Shown piece after piece: positions 1 through 6,140 of a DNA stretch of 7,748 nt. The position numbers and the translations under genes were made by a program. The stretch comes from Candidatus Brocadiaceae bacterium (lineage in GTDB: Bacteria; Planctomycetota; Brocadiia; Brocadiales; Brocadiaceae), in NCBI GenBank assembly GCA_024653795.1, contig JANLHY010000004.1:1-7748 (forward strand), written 5' to 3'. A model generated the notes under the pieces. It was not told the DNA's origin. It worked only from the letters and a program-made list of their open reading frames with translations, and searched no databases. The first letter of the stretch is position 1. Each line of letters begins with the position of its first letter.

Positions 1-168
1 AAAAAGGGCTAGATGTTCCTTCTCGGCAGAGGCGAGTTTTGAAAATACTTCTTTTATCTTGCTGTCTTTAGCATTCTTCATGAGGGTTGTATAGAATTCC
101 AATCCCTCTTCCTCAACAATCATAGCGATCTTCAGCGCTTCTGCATCGTCAAAATTTTCATATTTCAT
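1..168 (-). CDS. Rubrerythrin/ferritin-like diiron protein, N-terminal part (cut by window edge)
   Basis: Only the first 56 codons are present; the gene runs off the left edge. The protein begins MKYENFDDAEALKIAMIVEE and continues into EGLEFY and AEKEH. This is the first half of a rubrerythrin-type four-helix bundle: a helix with Glu20 in an AxxxExxGxxFY pattern, and Glu49-x-x-His52, the ExxH motif that binds a diiron centre. Proteins of this family reduce peroxide or store iron in the cytoplasm; which of these applies cannot be told without the second half and any rubredoxin-like C-terminus. The ATG at 168 is preceded by a strong AGGAGG about ten bases upstream, which fixes the start. It lies 112 bases downstream of the multicopper oxidase on the same strand, so the two could share a transcript. 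The family call is fairly secure and the exact function is not. Confidence 0.8.
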   Translation of the reverse strand, partial: MKYENFDDAEALKIAMIVEEEGLEFYTTLMKNAKDSKIKEVFSKLASAEKEHLALF

Positions 169-206
169 ACGGTATTATCCTCCTAAACTGGAAAAGTCAG
201 AACAAA

Positions 207-241
207 AATATTTTAGATTTACGATTTTGGATTTGGGATTT
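207..241. repeat. Degenerate 7-base tandem repeat (NNGATTT)
   Basis: On the plus strand four consecutive heptamers read TAGATTT, ACGATTT, TGGATTT and GGGATTT (214-241), preceded by a decayed unit AATATTT (207-213). On the minus strand this is a run of AAATCNN units. It lies in the 112-base gap between the multicopper oxidase stop and the rubrerythrin-like start. I recall similar AAATCCC/AAATCCA heptamer runs as interspersed intergenic repeats in other bacterial genomes. Whether this genome carries more copies cannot be seen here. The rest of the gap is AT-rich, with no clear GC-rich terminator hairpin. Confidence 0.6.
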
Positions 242-280
242 AAATTTGTAACCATTTTAGCTTTTCGTAAGAATGCTTGT

Positions 281-1507
281 CTATTTTTCTGGTTTCACAC
301 TTTTTTGCCTTATATCAAAAATAGTTTGTGGTCCATGCGGATATATCCCCTGACTAACCATTCCCATCATATTGTGGTCATGAGCTAGGCTGATACCCGG
401 TCCATAATTGCACGACAGGCATCCCCTCTTAGAAGAAAAATCTGGAATCTTATACAAAATGTCATATCTCTCACCCGATCCAATAAGCAAGGTATCTTTT
501 TCGTATGGAGAGCTTAACTTTCTTCCATCCGTACCAATTACCAATCCATGATACCCATGTGGATGCCATGCGTAGATATGATTATATCCTACTGCCATTA
601 ATCTGATCAAAACAGTCTCTCCTTCGTATGCAACGATTCTTGTCTTAGGGTCGTTAATTGTTGACAATGGATTAATCAAATTATCCATGAATATTCTACC
701 ATTGAGCATAAAATAATTCGACTTCCAATCTAATCCACGTCTTATATTTCCTTCAGTCCTGAGCATCTCCATATATTCGCTATCAACTTCACTCATAAGA
801 AGGGTATATTCTCTATCAAACTTATATCCATAGATTTCATTGGGGTTTTTTTGAATAATTAATGGGAAATACAGTCCAGCCATGAGATGGTTAGTCGTAT
901 CAACATGGCAGTGCCCCATATATGACCCTTCAAGGTCTTCTGGTATTGTTAAGAAATATCGGAATTTTTCCCCTGGGAAAACTGAAGAATACGGTAAGTT
1001 TGGCACGCCATCAACAGCGGGTATTAGATCTAACCCATGGAAATGAATGGTATGAGCAACATGATTAATACCCGAATGTTTCTCGGTCTCATACCATCCT
1101 GCATTGTGCAAAACGATAACATAATTCTTGCCTGAAGTAAGACGGATCTCGTCACCTGGCACTTTTATTGGTAGTAATTTAGTATCCCTCTCTTCTTTTG
1201 TTTTTATTTCTCCGACGTCAGAAAAATCCTTTGCATGAGTATATCCCCAAAAATAAACAAGTTCTCCATCTGCCATTTCCTGATAGCCATCCGTCACATA
1301 AAGATGAAGTTCCTTTTCTACTTTGTTTTTATTACTTAATTCAAAGAATCCATCTTCTATTTTTTTATCTCCAGGTATTAATATTTCCTCAGGACAAACT
1401 ACAACCGTAGAGATAAATAAAAATGTAATTGGGAGAAAAAACAACGAATACTTTTTTTGCATAAACATTGCAATAAATTTGAAAAAATTCTTTTTGCTGG
1501 AAACCAT
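281..1507 (-). CDS. Two-domain multicopper oxidase (type 1 copper in domain 1), exported
   Basis: A 408-residue copper oxidase that should oxidise a substrate at a type 1 copper and reduce O2 at a trinuclear cluster. Residues 1-38 have a Lys-rich start and a hydrophobic stretch (about 20-38), so it is exported or anchored. Domain 1 carries H152-x2-H155-x-H157-G and H199-C200-H201 with H207 and Leu212. These fit type 1 ligands H152, C200 and H207, plus four type 2/3 histidines. Domain 2 carries W-H315-P-H317-G and A-H376-D-H378, the other four cluster histidines. Having type 1 copper only in domain 1 is the 'type C' two-domain layout described for Nitrosomonas blue copper oxidase. The axial position is Leu, which usually gives a high-potential site. 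A C363-x2-C366 pair sits just before HDH. The ATG at 1507 has GAGGAAG five bases upstream; Met14 and Met16 lack such a site. It is not NirK, because the full trinuclear set is present. The natural substrate is unknown. Confidence 0.88.
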   Translation of the reverse strand: MVSSKKNFFKFIAMFMQKKYSLFFLPITFLFISTVVVCPEEILIPGDKKIEDGFFELSNKNKVEKELHLYVTDGYQEMADGELVYFWGYTHAKDFSDVGEIKTKEERDTKLLPIKVPGDEIRLTSGKNYVIVLHNAGWYETEKHSGINHVAHTIHFHGLDLIPAVDGVPNLPYSSVFPGEKFRYFLTIPEDLEGSYMGHCHVDTTNHLMAGLYFPLIIQKNPNEIYGYKFDREYTLLMSEVDSEYMEMLRTEGNIRRGLDWKSNYFMLNGRIFMDNLINPLSTINDPKTRIVAYEGETVLIRLMAVGYNHIYAWHPHGYHGLVIGTDGRKLSSPYEKDTLLIGSGERYDILYKIPDFSSKRGCLSCNYGPGISLAHDHNMMGMVSQGIYPHGPQTIFDIRQKSVKPEK

Positions 1508-1512
1508 CGTTT

Positions 1513-1519
1513 CTTCCTC
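1513..1519 (-). promoter_or_regulatory. Ribosome binding site of the multicopper oxidase gene
   Basis: On the minus strand GAGGAAG lies five bases before the ATG at 1507. It favours this start over the in-frame Met14 and Met16, which would otherwise give a more typical short signal peptide. Confidence 0.65.
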
Positions 1520-1542
1520 AATAAGTTTATAACGTTTAATGG

Positions 1543-1562
1543 TTGTTGAGTTTAATCAACAA
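1543..1562. promoter_or_regulatory. Perfect inverted repeat TTGTTGA-N6-TCAACAA upstream of the multicopper oxidase
   Basis: Two perfect 7-base arms separated by six bases (GTTTAA) lie 35 bases before the multicopper oxidase ATG, in the 98-base gap after the glutamate dehydrogenase stop. Read on the minus strand, the T-run lies before the hairpin, not after it. It is therefore not an intrinsic terminator for the genes on this strand. Its symmetry and position would suit an operator for a dimeric regulator, but no regulator gene is present in the window, and I found no convincing -35/-10 pair. The function is a guess. Confidence 0.35.
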
Positions 1563-1575
1563 AAAATCTTTATCA

Positions 1576-1598
1576 TTTTCTGTGTTTCAGTGGTTTTT
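1576..1598. repeat. Possible interspersed repeat fragment (TCTGTGTTTCAGTGGT-like)
   Basis: The plus strand holds TCTGTGTT followed by TCAGTGGT, two related octamers flanked by T-runs, just downstream of the glutamate dehydrogenase stop. It resembles the CTGTG/CAGTGG-type intergenic repeats that I recall from many bacterial genomes. With a single copy visible, this is only a weak call. Confidence 0.25.
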
Positions 1599-1605
1599 GT
1601 AAAAA

Positions 1606-2865
1606 TTATGGATACAAACCTCTGACTGTGATTGCGTCTGCAACCTTTTTTACGGCTAATATCATGGCTGCGGTACGTAAGTTGGTTTTCTTTTCTTGAG
1701 AAAGTCGAAAGACCTCTTCGTAGGACCGATCCATGAGATTTTTAAGCTTTGCATTTACCTCATGCTCGCACCAGAAATAACACTGTACATCCTGTACCCA
1801 CTCGAAATAGGAGACAATCACGCCGCCTGCATTCGCCAGGATATCAGGGACGACGGGTATTTTGCGTTCGGTCAGTATTTGATCTGCTTCCAGTGTGGTA
1901 GGCCCGTTAGCGCCCTCGACAAGCATCTTTGCTTTTATCTTATCTGCATTCCCCTTGGTAATCTGATTGCCCATCGCTGCCGGGATCAACACATCACACG
2001 GGAGTTCCAGCAGGGCTTGATTCGTTATTCTTTCAGCACGAGGAAAATTATCGAAAGAGCCATGTTCTTTATAATGTTTCATTAGTTCATTATGGTTCAG
2101 TCCTTTTGGATTGTAGACGCCCCCCTTCGAGCTACTCACGGCAACGATCTTGCAGCCCATTTCACTAAGTAATTTTCCCACAGTCGATCCCACGTTACCA
2201 TAACCCTGAATCGCTACTTTAAGGCCCTTAAAATTCATTTTCTTCGATTTGATGGCGTTGGCGATGGTAAAGGTAATACCAAGACCGGTTGCATCTGTTC
2301 GCCCCAGAGAGCCGCCGATATTAACGGGTTTGCCCGTTACAATCCCCGGGGTACAATAACCATTATTCATACTGTAAGTATCCATCATCCATGCCATGAT
2401 CTGCTCATTGGTATTCACATCAGGGGCAGGGATGTCCTTTTCGATACCGATGATGGGCATAATAGCGTAAGTATAACGGCGCGTGAGTTTTTCAATTTCT
2501 CCTTTGGAAAGTACCTTGGGATTACAGACAATGCCGCCTTTTGCGCCCCCGAATGGTACGCCTGACAGAGAGCACTTCCACGTCATTTCCATTGCCAGCG
2601 CCTTTAAATCGTCGAGGGTAAGTTCGGGGTGATACCGTACACCACCTTTATAAGGGCCGCGTGCCGAGTTGTGCTGTGCGCGAAATCCATTGAAAACTCT
2701 CAGAGAGCCGTTATCCATCCGCACAGGAATAGAAACGGCCAGTATGCGCTCGAAATTCCTGAGAAGTTGATGGATGTCCTCGGAAAGCAGCATAATCTTT
2801 GATACATTATCGAGCTGCGTTAACGCCGTTTGCCATGCGCTGGCTGTTTTTTTTGTTTCAGACAC
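1606..2865 (-). CDS. gdhA: Glutamate dehydrogenase (Glu/Leu/Phe/Val dehydrogenase family)
   Basis: This cytoplasmic enzyme interconverts glutamate and 2-oxoglutarate plus ammonium with NAD(P)(H). At 419 residues it has the length of the hexameric small-subunit class found in clostridia, Thermotoga and archaea. The N-terminal substrate domain contains GPYKGGVRYHP with Lys73, Lys97 in MTWKCSL, GGAKGG with catalytic Lys109, and PAPDVNT with catalytic Asp149. The Rossmann domain begins near 215, with dinucleotide-binding G221-x-G-N-V-G226. After the second strand the sequence is VAVSSSKGG, where many relatives have VAVSDSKGG, so cofactor preference is open. The start is GTG at 2865, preceded at five bases by the G-rich AAAGGGGGG; the next Met is residue 25. 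It begins 65 bases downstream of the cysteine dioxygenase stop on the same strand, so co-transcription is plausible. The enzyme call is very secure. Confidence 0.96.
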   Translation of the reverse strand: MSETKKTASAWQTALTQLDNVSKIMLLSEDIHQLLRNFERILAVSIPVRMDNGSLRVFNGFRAQHNSARGPYKGGVRYHPELTLDDLKALAMEMTWKCSLSGVPFGGAKGGIVCNPKVLSKGEIEKLTRRYTYAIMPIIGIEKDIPAPDVNTNEQIMAWMMDTYSMNNGYCTPGIVTGKPVNIGGSLGRTDATGLGITFTIANAIKSKKMNFKGLKVAIQGYGNVGSTVGKLLSEMGCKIVAVSSSKGGVYNPKGLNHNELMKHYKEHGSFDNFPRAERITNQALLELPCDVLIPAAMGNQITKGNADKIKAKMLVEGANGPTTLEADQILTERKIPVVPDILANAGGVIVSYFEWVQDVQCYFWCEHEVNAKLKNLMDRSYEEVFRLSQEKKTNLRTAAMILAVKKVADAITVRGLYP

Positions 2866-2870
2866 CTGAA

Positions 2871-2879
2871 CCCCCCTTT
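2871..2879 (-). promoter_or_regulatory. G-rich ribosome binding site setting a GTG start for gdhA
   Basis: The minus strand reads AAAGGGGGG, then five bases, then GTG. No ATG lies nearby in frame, the next Met being codon 25. This site is the reason for choosing the GTG start. Confidence 0.55.
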
Positions 2880-2930
2880 GGGAAAGAAGATATTTACCGT
2901 GAATTGAGCAGAGGAACTATGTTTTCGTCT

Positions 2931-3458
2931 TTAATCTTGCGTATCCTTCGTACTGGCGTAATCGGCAGTCCATTTTTCCACCTGCTTATTTTCGAGGTTA
3001 TAGATGTTCATCAAAGTTAATGGAGGAAAGTAGATATTGATGGTGACCAGATTCCCGTTATGAGCATTTGATACACGGTGAATGGTTGTGATGTTTATAT
3101 AAGACGATTCGCTCGTATGAAACCTGCGGGTAAATGTAAGAGCGATCATACCAGTAGGCAGTTTATTGAAGAGTTCCTCTGTCATGGTGCCCTCTCGCAT
3201 GATTGTAATCCCTGTAGAGCCACCGTGGTCATGTATCGGGGTAATCTGCCCTTTTTTAAAGCACAGTACCGTACACTCGCACTTGCTGCTGACATGCACG
3301 ATATTCCTCTTATAGTCCTTGTCTGAAAAGCTGATATATTCATCTATCGGCAGTTGTCTTCCATCCGTCTCCAAAACGCATTTTTTCAGTACATCCATAG
3401 ACGGTTTGTCTGGTAAAGATTCCAGGCGGTTAATAAATGATCTTAAAAGGACATTCAT
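2931..3458 (-). CDS. cdo: Cysteine dioxygenase (type I, thiol dioxygenase cupin)
   Basis: This non-haem iron enzyme adds O2 to the thiol of L-cysteine to give cysteine sulfinate. The 175-residue cupin has the first metal motif PIHDHGGSTG (His76 and His78) and the third ligand His127 in IHRVSN, giving the 3-His iron site. Arg51 in YKRNIV matches the carboxylate-binding Arg60 of mammalian CDO; 3-mercaptopropionate dioxygenases have Gln there, so cysteine is the better substrate guess. Tyr143 in IYFPP matches Tyr157. The partner Cys93 is Gly83 here, so the Cys-Tyr crosslink cannot form, as is usual in bacterial members. The ATG lies three bases past the stop of the upstream cytochrome c peroxidase and lacks a strong Shine-Dalgarno sequence, so translational coupling is likely. 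Glutamate dehydrogenase follows 65 bases later. The enzyme requires O2, which is noteworthy if the host is an anaerobe. Confidence 0.92.
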   Translation of the reverse strand: MNVLLRSFINRLESLPDKPSMDVLKKCVLETDGRQLPIDEYISFSDKDYKRNIVHVSSKCECTVLCFKKGQITPIHDHGGSTGITIMREGTMTEELFNKLPTGMIALTFTRRFHTSESSYINITTIHRVSNAHNGNLVTINIYFPPLTLMNIYNLENKQVEKWTADYASTKDTQD

Positions 3459-3461
3459 ATG

Positions 3462-4514
3462 TCAAAAGTCCATCGGTAAAGTTGGAAATGTAAGAGGTAC
3501 GTTGTCATATTTTATCTGAACCAATTCCCCGGTCAATGCCTTCATAAATTCAATGAGGTTGTTGACCTCTTCCCCGGTCAAATGCAAGCCATGAATGTCA
3601 GGACTCTTGTTTTCACTACGGCCGCCGCCTCCATTATAAAATTGTACTACCTCAAATAATGTGGGGAAGAATCCGTTATGCATATAAGGGGCAGTATCAG
3701 TAATATTCCGCAAGGTAGGAGTCTTGAATGCCCCTTTGTCGGAATCCTTCTTGGTAACATTATACCGTCCTAAATCTTCCTTAAGTGGTACCTCCGCCGG
3801 TACTCCAATATTGTGAAATTTATTGTCAGTAAAATTGGGGCCATTATGACATTTGATGCATTCCGCCTTACCGTTAAACAGATTCATGCCTCTTTTTGCC
3901 GATTCGCTCATGGCATGTTCATCTCCCAGCATATATTTGTCAAAGGGGGAATTTGCAAATACAATCGTGCGCTCGAAGGCAGCAATGGCCCTGGCTATCC
4001 CATCAGCGGTTATGCCTGTCCCAAAGACCTCTTTAAATGCGTTGACATATTCGGGAATACCACTTAACTTTCTCACAACATTATCCAGGGTTTCAAACAT
4101 CTCGTTAGGGTTCTGGATGGGGCCGAGCGCCTGCTCCTCAAGTGTTGCTGCACGACCATCCCAAAACTGGAGTTCGTTATAGGCGCTGTTTATTATGGTG
4201 GGGGAATTTCTACCACCTTCTTTAGAGGCAGGGCCGCCAAGCATCCTGGGCAGACCATCAGCAAAACCCAAGACCGGATTATGGCATGTAGCACAGCTAA
4301 TCCAGTTATTTCCTGAGAGACGCGGGTCGAAATAGAGTTTCCTGCCCAGTTCTACCTTTGTGGCAGTTTGCGGATTGTTTGCAGGAACTGTTACCGGTGG
4401 TAGAGGACCGATGGGAGGAAATGATATAGAATCACTACCTTGAACACCTTGCATCGTCAAGAAAAGGGAAACGGCACATCCCAAAACTGATTTTGTAATA
4501 TTCAAAATTTTCAT
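3462..4514 (-). CDS. Dihaem cytochrome c peroxidase (CcP/MauG family), periplasmic
   Basis: This enzyme reduces H2O2 to water with electrons from small cytochromes or quinol. The 350-residue protein starts with a Sec signal peptide (MKILNITKSVLGCAVSLFLT, cut near VQGS). Haem 1 motif is C74-A-T-C77-H78 and haem 2 motif is C219-I-K-C222-H223. QFWDGRA (Trp118) and NPNEM (Glu138) are the family's active-site signatures. APYMHNGF supplies Met278 as axial ligand of the electron-transfer haem, which favours CcP over MauG (Tyr there). The loop before GGRNSPT has Gly-Gly where classical CcPs have the inhibitory distal His (GH), so haem 1 may be five-coordinate and active at rest. I chose the ATG at 4514 because AAAGGAGGT lies six bases upstream; the frame stays open to a GTG at 4559. 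The b561-like gene lies 68 bases upstream and cysteine dioxygenase three bases downstream, indicating one operon. Confidence 0.92.
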   Translation of the reverse strand: MKILNITKSVLGCAVSLFLTMQGVQGSDSISFPPIGPLPPVTVPANNPQTATKVELGRKLYFDPRLSGNNWISCATCHNPVLGFADGLPRMLGGPASKEGGRNSPTIINSAYNELQFWDGRAATLEEQALGPIQNPNEMFETLDNVVRKLSGIPEYVNAFKEVFGTGITADGIARAIAAFERTIVFANSPFDKYMLGDEHAMSESAKRGMNLFNGKAECIKCHNGPNFTDNKFHNIGVPAEVPLKEDLGRYNVTKKDSDKGAFKTPTLRNITDTAPYMHNGFFPTLFEVVQFYNGGGGRSENKSPDIHGLHLTGEEVNNLIEFMKALTGELVQIKYDNVPLTFPTLPMDF

Positions 4515-4520
4515 TATCAA

Positions 4521-4529
4521 ACCTCCTTT
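4521..4529 (-). promoter_or_regulatory. Strong ribosome binding site of the cytochrome c peroxidase gene
   Basis: AAAGGAGGT on the minus strand, six bases before the ATG at 4514, is a near-perfect anti-16S match. It places the start directly before the signal peptide rather than at the upstream in-frame GTG at 4559. Confidence 0.85.
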
Positions 4530-4582
4530 ACAAAGAATAGACTTGGATATTTGTTCCACAATAAAAACCTCAAGGACAATAT

Positions 4583-4993
4583 TCAGTCTCTGAATGTGGA
4601 AATTATATAATGCGCCGCATTTAAGGTAACCGTCAAATAAACGGCAATCAAGGTGATCATACCGTAAATCGGTAGGCGCAGATAATACTTTTTAAAAAGC
4701 CTCACGATGCATATCTTGACTATTAGTATAAGGAAAATAACAATACCAAGATAGGCGTGGATGGCGTCCTCTGCAGACAAGGAAGTAGTTATTCTGGTAA
4801 ACTTTTGAAACATTATTACGCAAATAAATAGATAGAGTACAAAAAAAATATACCCACATATACGATGCGCCCATCTGAAGTATTCTTGGCGCGCTGTATT
4901 ATTTCGACCCGGCAGGATAAGAATATGCGTAACGGCAATAACACCGATAACGAGTAAGCTAAATGCTAATATACAATTAGTACTGTGACTCAT
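4583..4993 (-). CDS. Small four-helix cytochrome b561-like membrane protein
   Basis: A 136-residue membrane protein with four predicted helices at about 7-27, 43-63, 78-98 and 108-129. Histidines sit at or near helix ends: H23 (VTHILIL), H43 (RWAHRICGY), H79 (AIHAYLGIVIF) and H128 (NAAHYI). This pattern suits binding of one or two b-type haems. The segment from IHAYLG to the following Arg-Leu-Phe-Lys-Lys resembles b561-type electron-transfer proteins. The family name is a judgement by pattern. It could also be a haem-free four-helix protein of unknown function. The ATG at 4993 follows GAGGG about nine bases upstream. The peroxidase gene starts 68 bases downstream on the same strand, so an inferred role is to deliver membrane quinol electrons to the periplasmic dihaem protein. 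It lies 61 bases after the phosphofructokinase stop. Confidence 0.6.
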   Translation of the reverse strand: MSHSTNCILAFSLLVIGVIAVTHILILPGRNNTARQEYFRWAHRICGYIFFVLYLFICVIMFQKFTRITTSLSAEDAIHAYLGIVIFLILIVKICIVRLFKKYYLRLPIYGMITLIAVYLTVTLNAAHYIISTFRD

Positions 4994-5054
4994 TACATTT
5001 TCCCTCGAAACTATTTTAATAAACTTTTGATGTCAGAATCTGTTTCCAATATCT

Positions 5055-6140
5055 TTATCGACCAAAACTAATTCCTATTGATTCGGCTGTTTTTACCAGA
5101 CCTTCTTCCGTGGGTACTTTTTTTTGACCTTTAGCAACTTCATTCAAAGAGACAGATTCAATCCTTTGCCCTTTTAAACAGACCATTTCGCCAAATCGTT
5201 TACTGGCGATCAAATCAACTGCCGCAACACCAAAACGGGTAGAAAGGATACGGTCAAAGGCACAGGGGGAACCTCCCCTCTGCAAATGTCCAAGGACGGT
5301 GACACGTACCTCCATCTCAGTGCATTTGCCGATATCAGCCCCGACTTTATTTCCGATACCACCAAGACGTTCAGCGCTCCCGCCAGCCTCTGGGGCGCAC
5401 AGTATCGACACTTCACCACCTATCGGTTTTGCACCCTCGGATACGACCACTATACTTGCCTTGTTGCCACTTTTTTTACGGTTAATAATCTTCTGGCATA
5501 CTTTACCTATATCAAAAGGGATTTCAGGGATGAGGATCACATCAGCGCCCCCACCGATTCCCGTTTCCAGCGCTATCCAGCCTGCATAGCGTCCCATTAC
5601 CTCTACGACCATGACCCGATGGTGGCTTTCAGCAGTGGTGTGAAGTCGATCCAGCGCCTCTGCGGCTGTTTGCACGGCAGTGTTAAATCCAAAGGTAACA
5701 TCAGTTGCCAGGATATCATTGTCGATGGTCTTCGGAACCCCGACAACAGGACAGCCCATCTTAAATAATTCGTGTGCAATCGTAAGTGAACCATCTCCAC
5801 CGATAACAACCAGGGCGTCCATGCCCAGCGATTGAATATTTTTGATTACATCTTTAGAGACATCTCTCGCTTCGGGCTTGCCGTTTATTGTGACTTTATA
5901 TTCAAAGGGATTCGCCCTGTTAGATGTTCCCAGGATCGTTCCTCCGATGGGAAGGATTCCGCGAACATTCCACAGTGTTAAGTTCCGCGTTTTATTCGGT
6001 AAAACAAGGCCGTCAAAACCATCCTCAATGCCAATCACTTCGCAGTTATATTTTACCCATGCCGATTTCACAACACTGCGGATAACGGCATTCAGCCCAG
6101 GGCAATCGCCTCCGCCTGTCAATACACCGATTTTTTTCAT
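5055..6140 (-). CDS. pfkA: 6-phosphofructokinase, ATP- or PPi-dependent
   Basis: This cytoplasmic enzyme phosphorylates fructose 6-phosphate to fructose 1,6-bisphosphate; a PPi-using form would be reversible. The 361-residue protein begins MKKIGVLTGGGDCPGLNAVI with the nucleotide-binding loop. Next come GGDGS (Asp116-Gly117), PKTIDND with catalytic Asp140, MGRYAGWIAL (182-191) for sugar phosphate binding, and LGHLQRGGSP with Arg288. Relative to E. coli PfkA the residue at position 104 is Gly (117 here, ATP-like), and at 124 it is Lys (137 here, found in PPi-dependent enzymes). The donor therefore cannot be decided from the sequence. The protein is longer than E. coli PfkA (320), as in the long actinobacterial/mixed group. 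The ATG at 6140 has AAGGAT 11 bases upstream. The frame also runs back to a TTG at 6185, which I reject because homology starts at MKKIGVLTGG. Confidence 0.94.
   Translation of the reverse strand: MKKIGVLTGGGDCPGLNAVIRSVVKSAWVKYNCEVIGIEDGFDGLVLPNKTRNLTLWNVRGILPIGGTILGTSNRANPFEYKVTINGKPEARDVSKDVIKNIQSLGMDALVVIGGDGSLTIAHELFKMGCPVVGVPKTIDNDILATDVTFGFNTAVQTAAEALDRLHTTAESHHRVMVVEVMGRYAGWIALETGIGGGADVILIPEIPFDIGKVCQKIINRKKSGNKASIVVVSEGAKPIGGEVSILCAPEAGGSAERLGGIGNKVGADIGKCTEMEVRVTVLGHLQRGGSPCAFDRILSTRFGVAAVDLIASKRFGEMVCLKGQRIESVSLNEVAKGQKKVPTEEGLVKTAESIGISFGR

Noticed and set aside
1390..1430. VVVC in the multicopper oxidase signal as a lipobox
   Set aside because: The residue before Cys is Val, not Gly, Ala or Ser, so the lipobox rule is not met; plain export or a membrane anchor is likelier.
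281..1507. Copper nitrite reductase (NirK) identity
   Set aside because: NirK has one type 2 copper and no full trinuclear set; here both HxH pairs of domain 2 and HCH of domain 1 are present.
2931..3458. 3-mercaptopropionate dioxygenase identity
   Set aside because: Those enzymes have Gln at the substrate-carboxylate position, whereas Arg51 is present here.
4515..4559. Longer N-terminus of the peroxidase, starting at a GTG
   Set aside because: It would put 15 polar and mixed residues before the signal peptide, and the near-perfect AAAGGAGGT points to the ATG at 4514.
4994..5054. Promoter for the b561-peroxidase operon
   Set aside because: Candidate hexamers such as CTGACA and AT-rich -10 boxes do not combine at a 16-18 base spacing. 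Planctomycete promoter consensus is also not well enough known to me.
5286..5768. 160-codon open frame on the plus strand inside pfkA
   Set aside because: It is antisense to a fully conserved enzyme, has no recognisable domain, and is explained by codon bias of the real gene. The same holds for the plus-strand frames at 1696-2085, 3853-4182 and 5842-6147.
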